A DNA stretch of 64,000 bases from Rachycentron canadum (lineage: Eukaryota; Chordata; Actinopteri; Carangiformes; Rachycentridae), in contig CM076648.1 of the NCBI GenBank assembly GCA_038496675.1, positions 16,398,546 to 16,462,545 on the forward strand, written 5' to 3'. The first letter of the stretch is position 1. The number at the start of each line of letters is the position of its first letter. The notes under the pieces are model-generated. The model was not told where the DNA came from and made no database searches. It saw nothing but the letters and a program-made list of their open reading frames with translations. Positions 26,701 to 37,295 of this stretch are shown piece after piece. The position numbers were made by a program, and so were the translations under genes.

Positions 26701-29700
26701 CAGACCAAGGTCAGAGATACGGACGTTACCTGTGAGAACAAACACCACGGCAATGTCAAGAGCTGCACACGTCACAGATACGAATGTTGACCTGCACACT
26801 ACATTTCTGATTCATTAATCTGTAGTAATGTGATAAGTCAAAAATGCCCTTGTGTTTGATACAGTGTGTACTTTAAGTGTGAAGTGTGTTGCTCAGTGTG
26901 AGATATTTTTCAAGTCAAGGTGAAGAGCTATAATTTGGTTATAGTAGAAGTTGAAGAAGTTGTTATATCCTATTTCTAGTTTGAGAGATGAGTTATATTG
27001 AGTTGTTCTAAAGGGATAGTTAATTTTTTTTTTTTTTTTAAAAATGGGCTTATTCTTTCTTTTGAATGTCTAACAAAATCGCTGCAACTTGTCATTTTAC
27101 ACTGAATAAAACAAACAGGACATAACTGCAATTGTAATGAGCTACAGCTTTTGAGGTGCTTCTAAGCAGAATGGGAAACTTTTGGAAAGAGCCATGCTAG
27201 TTGTTCTGCTTCCACTCTTTGTCCATGCTAACGTTAAGATAAATTAATCTTCTCCTGTCTCCAGAGTGGTACCATCTTCCAATCTAACTCCTTTACAAGA
27301 GAATGAAAAAGAACATTTCCTAAAATTTCAAACAGATATTTCAATCAAATATTCTAATGATATGATATAAATATCAGTAGCCTTTAATTCACTCCAAGAT
27401 GAACGAAAATGGTCTCTAGACCTATATGACAGTCAACAGTCGGAAACCTGGACCAAATATTTAGACTACATCTTTCTTTCCTGTGGGTGAATGTCTGACC
27501 TAGATTATCCAGCAAGACATTCTCTGGTTTGAGGTCTCTGTAGATGATTTTCTTCTGGTGGAGATGCTCCAGGCCCTGGATGATCTGAGCAGCATAGTAA
27601 CAGGACCGAGGTTCATCAAACCCAGGGTTGTTTTCATCCACGTTATAAATGTGATACCTAGTGGTATAATCGGACAGGACTACAGGCATTTTATAAACTC
27701 AAACAATTTTCCTTTCAAAAGAGATTAAATGTAGTATATTTGTACATTTCCAGCCTCTCATGATTATCTTTGCCATATATGATAATAGTTTAAATATCTC
27801 TGGGTGGTACACTACTACTGAATAAAACAAACAATGTAAATACATCACATTTGGCTGTGGTATATTAGGCACTATTTTCTGACACAGACAGAAAATGATC
27901 AGGAGATGTATCGATTAATATAATAATTTTAATACTGCACAAGTAGGTTTGTACAACAAATAAACACAGAGAAAAATGGCTTGTAAGGAAACTATGAATC
28001 ACTGATACCAATTTCTACAATTTTCTCTCACAGTATAACAAATACAAATCAATAGGAAATTTTAATGCATAATATCCCAGCAGCACATTGGTTTATAACT
28101 TTGGGTTTCCACATTAGATCCGTTTAGCAGAGACTGAACTGTAAGGGTAAAATACATTCTAAAAATAACATGAATAAGAGATATTGTGATTGAGATGTCA
28201 CTGAGTGAGAATGAATGAGATCTGACCTCAGGTCTCCTCCGTTCATGATGGTCATGACCAGACACAATTCTGTCTTCGACTGGAAAGCGTACGCCAAAGA
28301 AACAATGAACCTGCTGTGAACTCGTGCCAGGATCCTCTTCTCTACCATTGCCCCCTATAGGTCAGGAAGTAACAGCAGATATGAATAGATTCATAGTAAA
28401 CTTGAGGCTTTACTCTAGACATTACAAATACACACATATTCCTGCCTGCATTAGTGCATCAGCATTTTTTAATTTATGAAATAAACTGGGCCAAGCAAGT
28501 TTAAGTAGTTCAGATGGACTACATGATTATATTTCGATCTTAACTTAATGCTTAAGTATTAAAACACGAAAAGTGTTCAGAGCTGATGTCATATGATGGT
28601 AAAAAGCTCTTATAATCTAACATTTGAGAAGTGGCTCCACAACAGCATTTGAATTATGGCTAATGTCTGATCAAGGTAGTACTTTTCCACTACATGTTCA
28701 AATTTCTCTTACTCCATGTGAGAGAAACCTTTGCATTGAAACAAACCTTGTTTTTCTCATAGTCAATAGTCATATACAGAGTTAACCAGCATTACTTCTA
28801 CAATATAACATTGTCTTGTCTTTGATCTTCCTAGTGTAGCAATATCAGCATCAAAAATATTGTAAAGCAGGTTAAATAGGGTTCAGAAAGTCTGAGACCA
28901 CTTTCCCATTCACTTTAATGGGAAGGCATTGAAGTGGCCAAGGAGATATTACATGCACCTTTCTTCTGTTTTGAGGACTGAGCAGAAGATTAGAAAACCC
29001 AGTCCAGAGCTGCTCCATTTATAAACATGGTAGGATTGGCACTTCATAAGAAGATCAAAATGTTCTAATGCTAAGGGCACTAATCGTATAAGCCAATGGT
29101 GCCTAACATCGTCTGCATGGCTCCATCTAATTACTACCCGTTGTTGATAGGGGAGAATTACATAGATGCTGTATTAAAGAGACAAATTAGACAATAACTT
29201 GTTTCCAACTGTAAAGTTTAACAGCCCAGAGTTAAAGTCTTGTGCAGCTACATCCATAATTTGCATCAGCTCTTTCTCTAATAAGAATCTGAGATCTGTC
29301 GTGACCTGTGTACTTACCTCATAGCCTTTTCGCTTCTTCAGCCTCTTTTTGTTGAGCTTTTTGCAGGCGTACAGTTTCCCCGTGGCCTTCATCTGACAGG
29401 CGGACACTTCCCCAAAACCCCCTTTCCCCAACACACGAAAATCCATGAACCAATCCTCTCCCATTGGCTGCATCTCCAGCCACTTCCACTGCAGAAACCT
29501 TTTCAGATACATGCTCTCCAGGAAGAAAGTGTAGGGCACTTCCTTGAAAAAGTCCAAAACACAGTCAATGGTTTCACTGAAAAGATCATCACTGGCCTCT
29601 TGGTGTTTCTCCTTGACCTTTGTGATGCCATTTTCTGGCAGGAAGGGGCAGAAATACTTGGCGTCAGGTTCCATGTACCGGGACAAGATCTTGCTTGCCT

Positions 29701-30019
29701 TCTTCACACGATCCTGATCCTCGGCCATGTTGTACTCCTCAATGTCCTTCCACAGGCGGCATGGACCTTTATACTCATTGTGGGAGTCCAGGAACTCTTG
29801 GAAGAGACGCTTGCCGATGGGCTGCTCCACACAAACCGTCTGGAAGCCCAGGTCAAAAGTCTCCCGCAGACCCTCACACACTGTGATGTGAGGCAGCTTC
29901 AGGCGGGAGTGGTACTTCTTGTCCCGATTGGATGAAGGGTTGGCAGTGCCATCAACGCTCCCTCGGGCTGAAATGTAGGCAGAGTTGGCCACCACTGTTG
30001 TCAAGCCACCAATATCCAT
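23738..30019 (-). CDS. grk1: Rhodopsin kinase, G protein-coupled receptor kinase 1
   Basis: Photoreceptor outer-segment kinase that phosphorylates light-activated opsin to allow arrestin binding. Exons on the minus strand: 30019-29318, 28354-28227, 27657-27500, 26729-26646, 26048-25924, 25499-25298, 24030-23738; total 563 aa, the length of human GRK1. N-terminal receptor-docking helix MDIGGLTTVVANSAYISARG, then the RGS-homology domain. The kinase domain starts near FRVLGKGGFGEV, with lysine in YACKKLNKKR, catalytic loop YRDLKPENVLLD, DLG in place of DFG as in all GRKs, and APE in GFMAPELL. The AGC C-tail includes PPFVPDSKTVYAKD. The protein ends CTVS, a CaaX box that predicts farnesylation, unlike GRK7 (geranylgeranyl-type CLLL). 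Fish have grk1a and grk1b; I cannot assign which. It is divergent from atp4b, as in human 13q34. Confidence 0.93.
24330..24415 (+). repeat. L2-type retroelement 3' tail in a grk1 intron
   Basis: 'gtgtaaagcacgtggaattg' followed by 'cgaaaggtgctacacataaa' and 'ctttccttgccttg' is the 3' end of a fish L2-like element. It accounts for part of a 144-codon open frame that is not a gene. Upstream homology could extend to about 24.18 kb. Confidence 0.55.
27008..27250 (+). repeat. Possible degenerate interspersed repeat in a grk1 intron
   Basis: Opens with 'taaagggatagttaa' and a T-run, then carries 'gggaaacttttggaaagagc' and 'catgctaacgtt'. This is loosely similar to the repeat at 2388-2830. Weak recognition only. 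Confidence 0.3.
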
Positions 30020-30799
30020 GGTGAAATAGTGGAAAGGTGAGGAGGAGGAACAGAGAAATGTCTGAGATGCAGTGAAAGCTACAGAGAAAAACTGTTACAG
30101 GAGATGGCCAAAAGAAGATGAAGGCAGCAGAGAAGAAGATAAAAAACTAGGTAAAACCGAGATATGATGTGGATTTTCTTCTTCCTAAAGTGATTCAGAA
30201 GCAGAGTGTATCATACATATGACCATCTGCTTGCTGCAGAGAGCCACAGAGAGCTCAGTGTTTCCCTCAACAAGTCTATCACTATCCCCTCGCTTCTTCT
30301 TACACACATGCAGATCTACCTGACTCATCACCTTCCCTCAAGGGGATTTATGCACTATGTAACTCTGTAATGCTTTATCCTGTGGTGACCCATGTGCACG
30401 CTGCAGATGAAGAGAAGGAAAAACAGAAAAGGGAAACAAAGACACACGAAGGAGAAAAGACAAGAATTTAAAGTGAAAAGGAGAGAGGGAGAGGAGAGAT
30501 AGATATGATAGGCATGTAGTGGGCTGGTGATGAAGCTGAGCGAGAGACAGTGGTTACACTGTTACAGAGAGAAATTAGAGAAAAGACAAGCCCCAGTAGT
30601 TAACATCATGCTATACATCATCGAATCATTTTCTGGTCTTTGCCCATTTGAAACCTTGTCTCTTTTTGTACAGCTCAAAACCTGTAATAAATCAAAAAAC
30701 AAAAGTGTTTATTAATTCTTAAGTACAAAATGCTTCCTTTACCATTTTCCCCTAATAATGCCCTGCAACACTACAGTACAGTTTTTTAAGTCCCATCGG

Positions 30800-31090
30800 C
30801 CTTTTAGTACAATACCTCAATACAATACCAATATCTCAACAATAGACAGGATTGTCATGAAGTTTGGCACATACAGTCATTTTCCTATCTCATTGAACTA
30901 TAAATACTATTTTGGTTGATGATCATACCTGCAAAACTAATATCCCATTAGCCTCAGTTGGATTTTGTGTTTATCAAATGTCAAATATACAACAAAACAG
31001 GATTGTGAACATGATCATGTTGATCGTGCTATACCTATTAAACATAAACATCAGCATTTAGCCCAAAGTATCTATGTATTTCAGCTTCTC
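30800..31090 (-). repeat. Dispersed teleost repeat, copy 5
   Basis: Reverse-strand blocks 'caatatctcaacaatagaca', 'attgtcatgaagtttggcac', 'acctgcaaaactaatatccc' and 'cctcagttggattttgtgtt' follow the same order as the family in reverse. It lies between grk1 and atp4b. Confidence 0.5.
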
Positions 31091-31877
31091 CAAGGTGCTA
31101 CCACCTTACAAAAAGATATGGAAAGCACTGACAATGGTGTGTGCAAGCATTATTTATTATTATGGAATAAAGCTATATGATATAGATAAAGTAAAAGGCT
31201 GTGGTCTGGGATGTCCTGGTCCTCATCAAAATGCCCTTAAATCGAAATAGAAAATTAGATTTGGCAAATTCTTTCCCACTGCTAATAAATCAATTAGTCT
31301 ATGGACATAAAATTGAACATATGTCACAATTATTTAATTATTTACGTTGTCTTTCCAGTAAACCATTAACAACATTAATATCACCCACTTAAACAATTCA
31401 TCCATTGCAGCTCATGAATGTAAAATTTAACAACAGTCCATCAACAGTTGTTGAGGTGTATCAGTCAAGACTAAAGTGGTGGACCAAACAACTGACCAAC
31501 ATTTTAACCTTTTAAAAATGTGCAGAATATGAGATGATTCAAGCTTATTTCAAGATTTGTCGCTTTACTTCATTTTAATCACTATAAATTGAATATATTT
31601 TGGTTTAAGACTGTTAAACACTTCACAGGTTAACATTGAGATAATGTGATTATTTTGTAACAGTATCTACTCCCTTAAAATTTCTTCTTTATTACATTAA
31701 GAAATGTATTGTATTTCAAGGCAAAAGTGGCTCTTCACAGGCATAGACTCAGACAGATAGAGATTTTTGTTTATTTTTCATTACACTGCCTGGCTGTTCA
31801 AGGTGATCCTGAGATTTCTCCAAGTTCACCTGTTCCTCAGCCTCCTTACCCACTGCATGCCTGCCTTATCATGGCCT

Positions 31878-31885
31878 TATAAATA
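31878..31885 (+). promoter_or_regulatory. Candidate TATA box of atp4b
   Basis: TATAAATA about 258 bases upstream of the atp4b start codon, in the right orientation. A start site near 31910 would give a leader of roughly 225 bases. Mammalian ATP4B is also TATA-driven as far as I recall. Not proven here. Confidence 0.4.
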
Positions 31886-32135
31886 GTGAATAAGAGATAA
31901 TGCAAACATCACACTCTGGGCAACATCCAGGGAGTGAGCTTTAGCGTCTACTGTGACAGAAAACGAGAGACAAGACATACACCACACTCCTGAGAGAGCC
32001 TCGAAATTGTTGGGGAGGGACAAGAGAGGATAAAATATCACTGTTTGTATCTTGTAACCGGGAAGGAAGAAGAGAGGTACAAGTTAGAATTGAGTAAAGG
32101 TCTGTTGTGGATCGTGGTCAGCACAGAGCTCCATC

Positions 32136-35069
32136 ATGGCCACCTTGAAGGAGAAGAGGACCTGCGGGCAACGATGTGAAGACTTTGGCCGTTTTATCTG
32201 GAACTCTGACAATGGGACGTTAATGGGGAGAACACCAGAGAAATGGGGTAGGAATAAAATAATAGCTTCATTATCTATTCTTATGAAACATTTAATAAAC
32301 CTTAGAGGTAGCAGAAACACATTGACTTTAAAACAGTACAATGTTTTTGTGTCAAAGGGATAAAGATATATATTGTCATGATCTTTGTCTCTTTATAATG
32401 CATCATTTTGCGTTGCTGGTGACCACTGCTGTCAAACAATTAGGCAACAATAATGTGACCAGCAACAACAGGAGGAATACTTTACCAGTCCTAACAACAC
32501 TTAAAATCTATATTATTTTGTTCATCTGAAACAACTGAGATTAACAATCCCAATATCATTTTCAAGACTTAAAGTTAACAAGATTAACTGAGTATTCCTG
32601 ATACCTTCATCATTGTATTTGAGTTATGGATCTTTGTAGTTAATTCTTCAGGCCCTGGTGGTTCACCATGTACTGTAAAACTGATCATAAACCAAGTGGG
32701 GATCAAGTATTACACTGGAGTTGCAGCCAGTATCAACAGGATCAAGGATTACAAACCTGTAACCTTTAAACCAGTTGACTGAGGAGTATTATTAAAATCA
32801 ATCCTTGAAACAGATTCATGGTATGTATAATGAATGCGTGTATGTTCTAAAAGACACACACACACAAGCTCAGCCACACATGATGTACTTGTATGTACCA
32901 GTCTGTGTGACTTTTTCTGTCTTTTTAATATCACTACAGTGAAGTGTATGTTTGCAGCATGTTGGCAGGGAGAGATAAGCCGGCTGTAGTGAGATAAGGT
33001 TCAGTTTGATTTTGTTTGATCCAACATTGAGATTAAATGTAGTGAATATTGACAGAGGACATCTTGACCTCTGCTGATTTACATAGACCTTTGTAACTGT
33101 GCTTAAAGCTCCTCTTTGTCATGAGTTTTTTTTCCCCTTTCACTGCCCTGCAAGTGTACACTGTAAAAAAAGGACATATTTTTTCCGCCTTTATTTTAAC
33201 ATACACTATTTTGCACACTCAGGTAGGACAACACCTGCAACTGTTATTTAAAATGAGACACTTTACAGTATCAGAGGGGCCCAAACAAAAACATCTGACA
33301 CAGCCATTAACATGTACCTTTGATGATGCGAGTCTCTCTCCTTCACAGTGTACATCAGTCTGTACTACGTGGCCTTCTATGTGGTGATGACAGCCCTCTT
33401 TTCTTTGGCCATCTATGTGCTCATGTACACCATAAGCCCATACGCTCCAGACTACCAAGACCGTTTAAAATCTCCAGGTAAAGCAGAAACACAAGGAGTT
33501 AATACAAACACAAGATAAACGTCAGTGCCTCTTAACCAGCTCTCTGTTTGCTCCCTCAGGGGTGATGGTGTGGCCTGACACTTATGGAGAGGAGATTATT
33601 GAAATCACCTACAACACAACCGACAAGACTAGCTGGATGAAGATGTCCACCATCCTTCATGAGTTCCTGAAGCGTTAGTATTTATTTGGTGGACAATTAT
33701 CCAATATTTCTCTGCAGGAGATTTACATTTTTTAAAAAGTAAGTATTTCTCCCTCTCACCTTCAGCCTACAATGACACCAAGCAGCTTGAATGTAACAAC
33801 TATAACTGCACTAAGGGAAAGTACTTCATCCAGAAAACCTTCTCTGCCCCTCACCACACAAAGTGGGCATGTCCCTTCACGCAAAGCATGCTGGGACCCT
33901 GCTCAGGACTTGAGGACCCGACCTTTGGCTACAACTGCAGCATGCCTTGTGTTGTCATCAAGATGAACAGGGTATGTTTTATTAATAAACCTAAATAAGT
34001 GAATAAATCCTTCTGAGCACTTTGGCAAAACTTGGATATTATAGTACATTTGAAAAATAAAATCACATTCAATAACCATGAAAAAAGGTAAATGTTCTGT
34101 TTTGTCTTTGCAGATCATTGACTTTTTGCCTTCTAATCACACTGACCTTCCTCCATATGTCAACTGCACGATACTGGTGAGCAACAACTGCATATACTGA
34201 TTTCAACAGCAGCCATTAAAATGTTTTGTGTTGTTTGATATTCATATTGGTATTTATGAATGTACCTCATTATACAGCTTTCAAAGGCTGACTGTTATTG
34301 TGATAAGTATATTTTTTGTGTGAATTAGTTGACATCACATTTTGTGTGTATGTCCGTTATTTTATAGGAAGGACACAGCAATGTGGACAAAATTGAGTAT
34401 TTCCCTGACAGGGGAATTATGGATCTCTCTTACTTTCCTTATTATGGAAACCTGGCACAGGTAAGCAAAGAAACCAGGAGCCAGTATCCAAATACAGTAT
34501 GTTCATGTCATTAAAACGTTCTCTAAAAATAAGACTATATCCATCCAAATTGGCATAGGAGGCAACGGTTCCAAACTCAGTGTTGTTGTCGTTTAACATG
34601 ACTAGCTACAAATTTCCATCTGAAACGTTAAATGCCTTAGGACAGCTCCTTCATTATTATCCATCAAAGTCAAAAAAATAAACAACAAAAATTACATGGT
34701 CAAGTGTTTTTTCCATTTTTATCTAAACTCTAGTAATTTTGTGTAATCTTGGGGATCTGTGTGAACATCTAGTATGTCTATAATATTTCGGTTTATAGAG
34801 GGTTTACAAAGTGCATAATCCTAAATAAACAGATTATATATAATTCCTATATAATAATATAAATAATTAATGTATATATAATATTTAATTATGTATTAAT
34901 ATTTTCTCAGCCTACCTATGTCAACCCATTGGTGGCAGTTCGGTTCAGCCTGGTTGGAGAGAGGAACGCCAAGATCCAGTGCAGAGTGGTCTCTGACAAG
35001 ATCAGCTACGAAAACTTCTATGACCCCTATGAGGGAAAAGTCATTTTCTACCTCAAAGCAGTGAAATGA
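32136..35069 (+). CDS. atp4b: Gastric H+/K+-transporting ATPase beta subunit
   Basis: Glycoprotein partner of the ATP4A proton pump, needed for its folding, delivery to the apical membrane and K+ occlusion. Exons: 32136-32247, 33349-33477, 33560-33673, 33766-33971, 34114-34176, 34368-34460, 34911-35069; total 291 aa, the human length. The cytoplasmic N-terminus MATLKEKRTCGQRCEDFGRF is followed by a single type II membrane span (YISLYYVAFYVVMTALFSLA) and a large ectodomain. The beta-subunit signatures are SPYAPDYQDRLKSPG, WACPFTQSMLGPCSGL, IKMNRIIDFLPSN, YFPYYGN and NPLVAVRF. The disulfide cysteines are present and several N-glycosylation sequons (NTT, NDT, NCT, NCS, NHT) are visible. It ends DPYEGKVIFYLKAVK. 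The N-terminus is typical of ATP4B, which argues against ATP1B paralogues. A functional copy suggests that acid-secreting stomach glands are retained in this lineage. Confidence 0.95.
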
Positions 35070-35383
35070 GTAACACAAGAGAAGATATCCCATAATCATG
35101 TCACCTGTCAGAATTAAAGACAGAGTGGTGTCGGCAGATTATTAGTGATTCTGTTTATTTGACAACCTTTACGCTACTTGAGTTCAAGTTGACCCAACAG
35201 TATAGGCCCATTTAAATCTCTGCTGTGCTGTGTGGTTCTTTTGTAAACATGATTTGTCATGCTTTGCTGAGTGATTCGTGAATGTCCTCAGTAAAATCTA
35301 TAAATCTGAAGGATGTGTGAGGAAAAACTCATGTTGAGCAATTATGTCTTCATAAGGTCATGATAATTGTGTTTTAATGAAAT

Positions 35384-35389
35384 AATAAA
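35384..35389 (+). other. atp4b polyadenylation signal (AATAAA)
   Basis: AATAAA 315 bases after the stop codon, followed by a second AATAAA within 15 bases and an A-run. A good candidate 3' end. Confidence 0.6.
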
Positions 35390-35409
35390 GTTTCTAAATA
35401 AAAAAAAAT

Positions 35410-37295
35410 CATTCCAACTTCAGGTTGGTCTCATGAAATATTTAAAATAGTTGCCTGCTCAAGCTTTATGGGATGATTTAGCTTTATTTTGTATAAGCAA
35501 GATAAGACCATCACCTATGAAGAAGAAATATAAAAACCTACTCACATACAGTCTGTGAAGTATTTATACCCTCGCTAATAGGATGATGATGGTGATAAGG
35601 TTTCTCATAAATCTGCTGACTGCAGAGTTTGAGAGTTATCAGCTTACACAGGTGCACATAGTATACCCATTCACACACATGTGGGGCTATCTGGTCCACT
35701 GCTGATATTTACACCATTAAGTTTCCTTGATTTTGAAATCTTGGAAACCAGATGCTATTTACCTCAAACAGATTACGATGCTGGATGATCAGACAAATAT
35801 TTGGTTACATGGGTTCACACATAGTAAACTCTTCATTCACAAACTTCTCCTTTGGTCTCAGTGCAGAGGGTCTGGTGAGGGAAGATAAAACCATTACAAG
35901 AACACAGTAAATGTAAATTCAAGTAAATACTTCTTTATGGTATAATTTTTTTAATAAATAATAAATGAATTAATTGAACAATTCAAACATTTTGATGGAA
36001 ACAGCATTTCTTTGTGCCTACGAGTGTCAGCCATGGCCACCAACACAGATATGTAAACTCTATTGCTGGAAAAGATCTGAAAACAATATTAAACCAGAAC
36101 ATACAGTAACATGGCCATATTACACAAAATGACATTGCACATAATGAATTTTAAGACGAATACAGCATGAGATGTGACTGGGGTGTGAGATCACACTCCT
36201 TAAAGCCTTTCTCCTGTTGCAGAGTTGAGCAGGCACATAAGTTTGACATTCAATGGTAACTAGTGCAGAATTTCTCTTAAATGTAAGCAAATAAACTCTC
36301 ATGAGTATTTCCAATTGTTTTTCAAGCTATTTCGAATATTTCATTATCTACATTCCTTGGTTTTCTATTGATGCATAATATACCGTGGTTTTCAACAAGT
36401 AATGGGAGATTGGTAAAGAGAATTATTTTAGTTTTTAGGTAACACTAGTATGTGTTATTACACCTAAATACACAGTAGTACAATGATCAGAATAAACTAC
36501 ACATACCATCTATAAATACAGCAGGTAGAAGGTTTGTACTTCAATCAGAAGCAAAATCTGTCATTTATAATTATCTAAATTAAAAGGGTCGAATGCTTAT
36601 GTAGTGATGTCAAATACAGGAAAGCTGGGGGCCATTTAAATGACATAAAATAACTATCCTATTCAAAAAAATATTTATACATTAAAAGAAAAATAGCTGA
36701 TTTGAGACCTCAGATTTGGTCCACATGATTGCTACAACGACACGGCAAACTTGAGGTTCAAAGTGCACATGAATGAATGTCAACAGAAACTTTGTTTTTT
36801 GTTTCACTTTTTGGTGCATTTACTCCTTTAATGAAAACCATCAGAGCTGAAAGGATTTCCAGTCTTTTGTGGGTCTCCACTAAACTGTGAAGCTGGTGTG
36901 ATTCCCATCAGGTGCTGTCTAGGCTTCAAGCCTGTTGACTAAAGAATGGAAGGGTTCAGTAATATAACCAATAACTATTTTAGTAGTGTTATATAGTCAT
37001 TATACAGCAAAGAGCATCTATGGTAGCTACTGTATATGTAGCACCAGTACATGCTGGGAGAAAGTAAAAAATTTCAAGTCATAATATAGCTGATGATGTT
37101 GATTCCTCCCCCTAAAGAAGTGGACAGACTCTGTTAAATCAAGAAGAGAAGGAACAATTGGTCCAACAGGCCATGTCATGTTGCTATGTGCATGTTTCTG
37201 AATGGATAAATGAAACTGAACTTCTGCTCCTTGTGCTGCCAGGTGTATAAGAGTCACTATATGCAGGAACCTCTTGGCCCCTGAAACCAGTCTGG
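35410..37295. other. Short interval between atp4b and tmco3 3' ends
   Basis: The two genes converge here. It includes the tmco3 3' UTR on the minus strand. No exon similar to TFDP1, which sits at this place in mammals, is seen on either strand; the open frames here are short and unlike DP-family DNA-binding or dimerisation sequence. Confidence 0.6.

Larger units (their letters stand above)
30020..32135. other. Shared upstream region of grk1 and atp4b
   Basis: Head-to-head interval of 2.1 kb between the start codons of grk1 (minus) and atp4b (plus). It must hold both promoters and leaders. A repeat copy lies at about 30.80-31.09 kb and a TATA-like box at 31878. I looked for a CRX/OTX core (TAATCC or GGATTA) close to grk1 and did not see a convincing one. 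Confidence 0.5.

Noticed and set aside
28904..28923. Short palindrome ttcccatt-cacttt-aatgggaa
   Set aside because: Arms of eight bases are expected by chance in a window this size, and the string is common in fish genomes.
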